The position numbers were made by a program, and so were the translations under genes. The notes beneath the pieces are model-generated. The model did not search any database and was not told the DNA's origin. It was given only the letters and a program-made list of their open reading frames with translations. Shown here one piece after another: positions 58,501 through 64,000 of a DNA stretch of 64,000 nt. The number at the start of each line of letters is the position of its first letter. The first letter of the stretch is position 1. The DNA is from Ophiostoma sp. CBS 140.51 (lineage: Eukaryota > Ascomycota > Sordariomycetes > Ophiostomatales > Ophiostomataceae), in NCBI GenBank assembly GCA_029298735.1, contig JANSLP010000007.1:186001-250000 (forward strand). Direction: 5' to 3'.

Positions 58501-59358
58501 ACGTCCCTAGTACGAATACACTACGCGCGCTCATACCCCAGAAACTGAAAATCCTCCTTCTTTCCTAATCGGGCACTAACCAGACTGGCAAGAAAGTGTG
58601 ATCTCACCTGCCTCGCGCCTTCCTCTTACACGCTTGCACGTCGGCCGCTCCTTCCTTCTTTATTATTTTCCCTATCTTCTGCTATCTGATATTTTGTCCC
58701 TTACTCTGGTCAGACGGCAAGGAGCAAAAATTCCGTCCCCATTTTTTGGCGTCTACTTTTTCCTCATCATCGCCGTTTTTCCTCTTCGAAATTCAAATCA
58801 TTGCGATCCCACTGCAACGTGCCGCGGGCTATCCACGTCCGGATTATTTCACCCATTTCCTTTCCTCGCGATATCAACACCCCTGCACACGCGACCAAAA
58901 AGTTAAAAGCCAAAAAAACGGTTCGTGCATGCCGACGCTGGGCTGACGATCTTTTTGATCTTTGATCCATTTTTTGCGTCTCCACTGCTTCCTTCGCCTC
59001 GCATCAAGTTCCGGTTCCAGCCTTAAACCTTGTCTTTCAGTATTAATAGTGGTATGTCTGCCGTCAATGGTTTGCTTACATTGCTTGACTTGGCTATTGC
59101 ATCTTACTGACATACATCACAGTTATTTCCGTCCATCCTGTAGCCCAGATTACCAAGCTCTGATGGAAGATCCATAGGGCCCATACCATCTCCTTCTCCC
59201 TCTCATCTTTCTCCTATTCTCTTCTCTTGCCCAAGGTCTCCATCGCCGACAGTTTCTGCTTTTTTATTACTCCTTCGACCTTCTCAAGTTTGTTGTCCCT
59301 TTTTCCACATTACCAAACACATACACATGCACATTCTCTTCGTGATATCACCGACATC
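55545..59358. promoter_or_regulatory. 3.8-kb gap between the regulator and PKS, with PKS leader
   Basis: No coding sequence is convincing here. From about 59190 to 59300 the plus strand is rich in C and T and probably forms the PKS promoter or 5' UTR. AT-rich patches occur at 55610-55760. Candidate regulator sites (CGG half-sites) could not be separated from background by eye. Confidence 0.45.
57727..57742 (+). repeat. Poly-T run of 16
   Basis: An uninterrupted T16 tract in the gap between regulator and PKS. Confidence 0.9.
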
Positions 59359-62300
59359 ATGCCCTACAAGCCATCACACTCGGAGCCGATCGCCGTTGTG
59401 GCCAGCAGCTGCAGGTTCACGGGCGGCGTCACATCACCAAGCAAGCTCTGGGACCTGCTAAGACAGCCGTCAGATCTGTCTCGCAGTGTGCCTCCCAGTC
59501 GGTTCAACGTACGTGCGTTCTTCCATCAGGACGGTGACTATCATGGCACAACCAATGCCCCCAAGGCCTACTGGCTTGACGACGATCAAGATATACGCGA
59601 GTTCGACGCCGGTTTCTTTGGCATCGCACCCAAGGAAGCAGAGGCAGTCGATCCTCAACAACGACTCCTACTCGAGACCGTGTACGAGGCCCTCGAGTCG
59701 GCCGGCTACCAGCTTCCACAATGGACAGGCAAAGACGTGGCCGTCTACGTTGGTGCCATGACCTCAGACTTCGACTCCATCTCACAACGTGACGACCTCA
59801 CGACTTCTCCATACTACGCCACGGGCAATGCACGGTCCATCTTGTCCAACCGCATCAGCTACTTTTACGACTTCCGTGGCCCCTCGGTCACAATGGACAC
59901 AGCATGTTCATCAAGTCTGGTCGCCCTCCACCAAGCTGTTCTTGGCCTGCGTGCTGGTGACTGCAGCGCTGCCTGTGTAGCCGGCGTCAACCTGATGCTT
60001 GCACCAGAGCAGTTTGTTGTCGAGTCCAGTCTTCACATGCTCAGTCCCACGGGCCACTGCCATATGTGGGACTCTCGGGCCGATGGCTATGCACGCGGTG
60101 AGGGTGCGGCTGTCTTGTTCCTGAAGCCATTGAGCCAGGCTCTGGCCGATGGTGATGGTCCACGCATTCAAGCTCTTATCCGTGAAACAGGCGTGGGTTC
60201 TGATGGCCGCACCGCCGGCATCACGATGCCGAGCCCTGAAGCCCAAGCAGCGCTCATTCGTGCCACTTACAAGCGAGCGGGGCTTGATATCTCAGATCCA
60301 GCTGATCGTTGCCAATATTTCGAAGCGCATGGCACGGGCACGCCGGTTGGCGACCCACGAGAAGCAGGCGCTATCTATTCTGCATTTTTCGGAAGAGACC
60401 AGAGCCAGGCGGGCAAGACGCAAGAAGAGATCAGCACGGACATCCCATCTCCGTTGTTAGTCGGCTCAGTCAAAACTGTTATCGGCCACACAGAAGGCGC
60501 TGCTGGCCTTGCAGGCATCCTGAAGGTGATGTTGGCCATGAAAAACTCAAGCGTGCCACCAAATTTACACATGCAACGGCTGAGCCCGACCGTCGCTCCC
60601 TTTTGCATCCCCACATCACGGGGCTACCTGCAGATCCCCACGGAACTCACAACATGGCCAACAGTTGCATCTGGACAGCCTCTCCGGGCCAGTGTCAATT
60701 CTTTTGGTTTTGGTGGCACAAATGCGCATGCCATTGTTGAGCGATACGACCCTGCCATTCATAGCCCCCAACATAGCGCTGTCAGAGGTCAACAATCAGC
60801 CCTACAGGGCACGACGCCAATTCTACCCCAAATTCCGCTTTTCTTGTCGGCAAGCTCCGCCAGCACACTACGCGCTCTAGCCAAGAGATATCTCAATTTC
60901 CTCCAGGACCAACGCAACAGCAACAATACATTGTCCTTTCAAGAATTGGCATGGCGTGCACGCACATCTCGCACACAATTCCTCCACCGCCTTGCGATAT
61001 GCGGCAATACTTTGACAGATGCCATCGACAACCTCTCGGCGCAGGTGTCAGATGTCAGCAAGGGTAACACCAAAGATCTCGGATTCAGGGCGCGTCGCAT
61101 CGAAAACGCAGCCAATGGAAATGCACCCCAGATTTTGGGTGTCTTCACAGGCCAGGGTGCCCAGTGGGCCGGCATGTCAAAGGACTTGCTCGCAACAAAC
61201 AGAATCTACAAAGAATCGATTCGCAATCTCGACTCGGTTCTCAAGTCGTGTCCTGACCCGCCCAGCTGGACTCTCGAAGAGGAGCTTCAGAAGCTGAACA
61301 CAGAGGGATCCCGCCTGTGTGAGGCTGTTGTCGCACAACCTGTGTGCACGGCCCTGCAGATCGGTCTGGTTGATGTTCTGGATCGACTTGGACTGCACTT
61401 TACTTCAGTCATTGGCCACTCATCTGGTGAGATTGGTGCTGCGTATGCTGCCAAGTACATCTCTGCGCGAGATGCTATTTTGATCGCATACTACCGTGGC
61501 AAGAGTGTGTCGACACCAGCGCACTCCCAAGATGGCCAGCAACAGCAAACAGGTGGCATGCTTGCCGTGGGACTGTCTTTTGCCGATGCTACCACTTTCT
61601 GCCAATTCTTTGACGGCCGGCTGTGTGTCGCTACCAGTAATGCACCCAGTAGCTCGACCCTGTCTGGCGACATTGATGCTGTGATCGAAGCAGAGCAGCA
61701 ACTCAAGGCCAGCAGCATTTTTGTCCGCCGCCTTCTTGTCGACAAGGCCTACCACTCACATCACATGGCGCGGTTGTCGTCGACTTACGCCAAGGCCCTC
61801 GAAGCATGCCAAGTCACTCCCTTGGCCGGCGCGGGCAACAAGGTGACCTGGATCTCCAGTGTCAATCCCGACGACGATGCGCCAACGGCAGACCAGCTCG
61901 CAGGTCCGTACTGGGTGGACAACATGGTCAAGTCTGTTCTCTTCTGTGAAGCAGCTGAGAAGGCTTTGTCAACTGTCCAAGGTGAATTTGACTGTGCCAT
62001 CGAGGTTGGCCCCCACTCGACTCTGAAAGGCCCCTTCTCCGACACTCTCGCCCAGCTACAGGCACAAGGCAATTCCAGCTCCAAGAGTCTTCCCTACACC
62101 AGTCTGCTTCAGCGCGGCAAAAATGATGCGACCTCGTTCCTTGAATTTTTGGGCTTTGTCTGGACGCAGTTCGACCCACCCTTGGTCAACCTCCATGGCC
62201 TGTTGAGCAACGAAGAGAAAGATGCCCTATCCGACACTCTTGCTCGCCAACATGGCGATGATGCCAACAAGCTTCCAGCCTACCCATGGGATCACTCGCA

Positions 62301-64000
62301 AAAGTACTACCGCGAGTCTCGTGTCACACGCCAGTTCCACCACAAGGCCGACCCTCCTCATGAGCTCCTAGGCAGCCGCACACGCGACGATATCGAAGGT
62401 CACGAACTCCGTTGGCGCAACCTGCTTCGTGTCGACAAGCTGCCATGGCTGGCTCACCATGCTTTCCAGGGCCAGCCACTGTTGCCTGCGTCGGCCTACT
62501 GCATCATGGCACGCGATGCAGCCAAGACTTTGCTGGCTGGTCGTAAGGCTTCGGTGATTGAGATTGAAGACATCGAGTTCATCAGCGGTATCCCACTTGA
62601 TGTTGACGGGCCTGCCACAGAGGTCATGTTCTCCCTCAATGTGCATCACCAGCATAGCAAGACGTCCTCCAATGCCCTCAATGCCCACTCCTCCGACGAT
62701 GACAACGTCATCCTTGCCTCCTTCTCCATTTTCTCTGGCTCAGAGTCTTCAAATGTCCCGCTCAGGAAGCGGTGCAATGGAAATCTTCGCGTCCTTCTCG
62801 GCTCGCCTACGCCCGATGCTCTCCCGTGCCGTGATGACCCTGGCGAGATGCCCGAGGCCTTTGATGTCAGCACAAAGGCGTTCTACAACATGATGGCCGA
62901 TGTCGGCCTGCAATACTCGGGGCCGTTCGAGGCGATTAAGTCCATGCGTCGGCGCCACAACTTTGCATCGGCCATACTCAAGCGCACCCACGCAGAGGAC
63001 AGCACCAGCCTGTCCTTCTCCCCGGCGACCCTCGACTCGTGCTTGCAGACATGTTTCGTGTCGTACTCATCCCCTGGTGACAAGGCACTTTGGACCGTCT
63101 TCCTGCCTATTCGTATGAAGAAAGTCAGCTTCAGTATGGCCCAAAATGGTATCACCAGCGAGCACTTATCCGTCGATGCGCAACTCACGGATATCCAAGA
63201 GGCGACGGCCGACTCTCCCGCCCGGATCTCAGGAGATGTCTGCATTTACAACGGGGGCGGCAACATGGAGATTTGTATTGAGGGCCTCACAGTCGGATCT
63301 CTGGCATCGGCCCATCCCAGTGCTGACCGTGATTTGTACCTGCACACCACCTACGCTCCCGATCCAGAAGATGCCCTTGTTAGCAACTGTGACATTCTCG
63401 GTGACGCTTGTCTCACGGACGGAGCTTGTGACAGAGTCCTTGAGGAGTCAGTACAACACATTCAATCATTCTTCGATCCCATGCAGAAGCCATCATCCAT
63501 CTGGCCGTCCGATACAGAAGACACGCTCGACCAGTACATCCTCTCTTCGCCATACTCTCTCACCCTTGACAAAGTCCGCACCTTTGTCAGAGAGCGCGCG
63601 ACTGTGTCACCAACCAACGAGGTGCAGAGTCCGCTCCGGTCACTACTCGAAGAAGGACGCCACGTCTACCAGTTCCAGAGACAGGTAGCGGCTATTGTTA
63701 AGCAGGTCGCGCACAAGTATCCACGTATGTCCATCTTCAGTCTCACTGACTCTGAGATGCATCTGTCTGCGCCAATTCTCAAAGGTCTCGAGTCTTCCTT
63801 CAAGGACTACACTTCGGTCGTGCTTGGAGACCAGGACCCCAACTTCGACCTCTTTCTCACACAGTCTTCGGATGCAGTCAAGAGAAAGGTCCGCGCATCT
63901 TCTATCAACCGAACTAATGACCCCAAGATACAGTTGGAGGACCTCCTCAAAGGGTCCTCGCACCAACCCTTTGATCTCGCTATCCTCTCCACTTCCATAT
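59359..64000 (+). CDS. Highly reducing polyketide synthase, 5' part (KS-AT-DH-degenerate MT), cut by window edge
   Basis: This is an iterative type I PKS, open without intron for 1,547 codons to the right edge. The ketosynthase (about 9-430) has catalytic Cys183 in DTACSSS, His324 in EAHGTGTPVGDP and His377 in IGHTEGAAG. The acyltransferase begins at GVFTGQGAQWAGM, with Ser688 in GHSSGE. The dehydratase has His1034 in the HxxxGxxxxP motif (HAFQGQPLLP) and Asp1226 in TLDSCLQ. The next region aligns in position with a C-methyltransferase (VKQVAHKYPRM), but where the glycine-rich SAM motif should follow it reads SIFSLTDSEMHLSAPIL, so methylation is probably lost. ER, KR and ACP should lie beyond the edge. 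The start ATG at 59359 gives the normal short lead into the KS. The product is unknown. Confidence 0.95.
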   Translation, partial: MPYKPSHSEPIAVVASSCRFTGGVTSPSKLWDLLRQPSDLSRSVPPSRFNVRAFFHQDGDYHGTTNAPKAYWLDDDQDIREFDAGFFGIAPKEAEAVDPQQRLLLETVYEALESAGYQLPQWTGKDVAVYVGAMTSDFDSISQRDDLTTSPYYATGNARSILSNRISYFYDFRGPSVTMDTACSSSLVALHQAVLGLRAGDCSAACVAGVNLMLAPEQFVVESSLHMLSPTGHCHMWDSRADGYARGEGAAVLFLKPLSQALADGDGPRIQALIRETGVGSDGRTAGITMPSPEAQAALIRATYKRAGLDISDPADRCQYFEAHGTGTPVGDPREAGAIYSAFFGRDQSQAGKTQEEISTDIPSPLLVGSVKTVIGHTEGAAGLAGILKVMLAMKNSSVPPNLHMQRLSPTVAPFCIPTSRGYLQIPTELTTWPTVASGQPLRASVNSFGFGGTNAHAIVERYDPAIHSPQHSAVRGQQSALQGTTPILPQIPLFLSASSASTLRALAKRYLNFLQDQRNSNNTLSFQELAWRARTSRTQFLHRLAICGNTLTDAIDNLSAQVSDVSKGNTKDLGFRARRIENAANGNAPQILGVFTGQGAQWAGMSKDLLATNRIYKESIRNLDSVLKSCPDPPSWTLEEELQKLNTEGSRLCEAVVAQPVCTALQIGLVDVLDRLGLHFTSVIGHSSGEIGAAYAAKYISARDAILIAYYRGKSVSTPAHSQDGQQQQTGGMLAVGLSFADATTFCQFFDGRLCVATSNAPSSSTLSGDIDAVIEAEQQLKASSIFVRRLLVDKAYHSHHMARLSSTYAKALEACQVTPLAGAGNKVTWISSVNPDDDAPTADQLAGPYWVDNMVKSVLFCEAAEKALSTVQGEFDCAIEVGPHSTLKGPFSDTLAQLQAQGNSSSKSLPYTSLLQRGKNDATSFLEFLGFVWTQFDPPLVNLHGLLSNEEKDALSDTLARQHGDDANKLPAYPWDHSQKYYRESRVTRQFHHKADPPHELLGSRTRDDIEGHELRWRNLLRVDKLPWLAHHAFQGQPLLPASAYCIMARDAAKTLLAGRKASVIEIEDIEFISGIPLDVDGPATEVMFSLNVHHQHSKTSSNALNAHSSDDDNVILASFSIFSGSESSNVPLRKRCNGNLRVLLGSPTPDALPCRDDPGEMPEAFDVSTKAFYNMMADVGLQYSGPFEAIKSMRRRHNFASAILKRTHAEDSTSLSFSPATLDSCLQTCFVSYSSPGDKALWTVFLPIRMKKVSFSMAQNGITSEHLSVDAQLTDIQEATADSPARISGDVCIYNGGGNMEICIEGLTVGSLASAHPSADRDLYLHTTYAPDPEDALVSNCDILGDACLTDGACDRVLEESVQHIQSFFDPMQKPSSIWPSDTEDTLDQYILSSPYSLTLDKVRTFVRERATVSPTNEVQSPLRSLLEEGRHVYQFQRQVAAIVKQVAHKYPRMSIFSLTDSEMHLSAPILKGLESSFKDYTSVVLGDQDPNFDLFLTQSSDAVKRKVRASSINRTNDPKIQLEDLLKGSSHQPFDLAILSTSI

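Overview
The window comes from a filamentous ascomycete, most likely a Sordariomycete. Genes carry 0-4 short introns (59-203 bp) with fungal GTNNGT donors and CTAAC-type branch points. Intergenic gaps are long, and several 5' leaders are rich in C and T. Codon third positions are strongly G/C biased. The families present (CHY-RING ligase, PMT2, SLC44/Pns1, EMC7, MARVEL, flavohaemoglobin, highly reducing PKS) fit this. I cannot name a genus from the sequence. I recognise no rRNA, tRNA, CRISPR or intact transposon.

Layout. 1-26 kb holds housekeeping and secretory-pathway genes: a CHY/RING E3 ligase (-), PMT2 (+), a Rab GTPase (-), an SLC44/Pns1-like transporter (+), a WW-domain protein (+), ER membrane complex subunit 7 (-), O-acetylhomoserine sulfhydrylase (-) and a MARVEL protein (-). 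30-40 kb holds a peroxisomal long-chain acyl-CoA synthetase (+), an AT-rich island without open frames, and a 1,482-residue WD40 protein (+) that may be a Raf1/DIM-9-like heterochromatin factor. 39.9-48.6 kb shows no gene I can support. 48.6-50 kb is a flavohaemoglobin (+). From 53.6 kb to the right edge lies what looks like one edge of a secondary-metabolite locus: a Zn2Cys6 transcription factor (+) and, 3.8 kb downstream, the first 1,547 codons of a highly reducing polyketide synthase (+) running off the window.

How they fit together. Most genes are independent and show no operon-like logic. PMT2, EMC7 and the Rab protein all serve the secretory pathway. The regulator and PKS are the only pair with a plausible functional link. 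Sequence oddities worth a look are a GC-AG intron in PMT2, a 65-residue insertion inside the Rab G domain, a four-codon first exon in the Pns1-like gene, a PKS whose C-methyltransferase SAM-binding motif looks destroyed, the AT-rich island, and the large gene-free stretch.

Gene models were built by eye from splice sites and reading frames. No alignment or database search was run.
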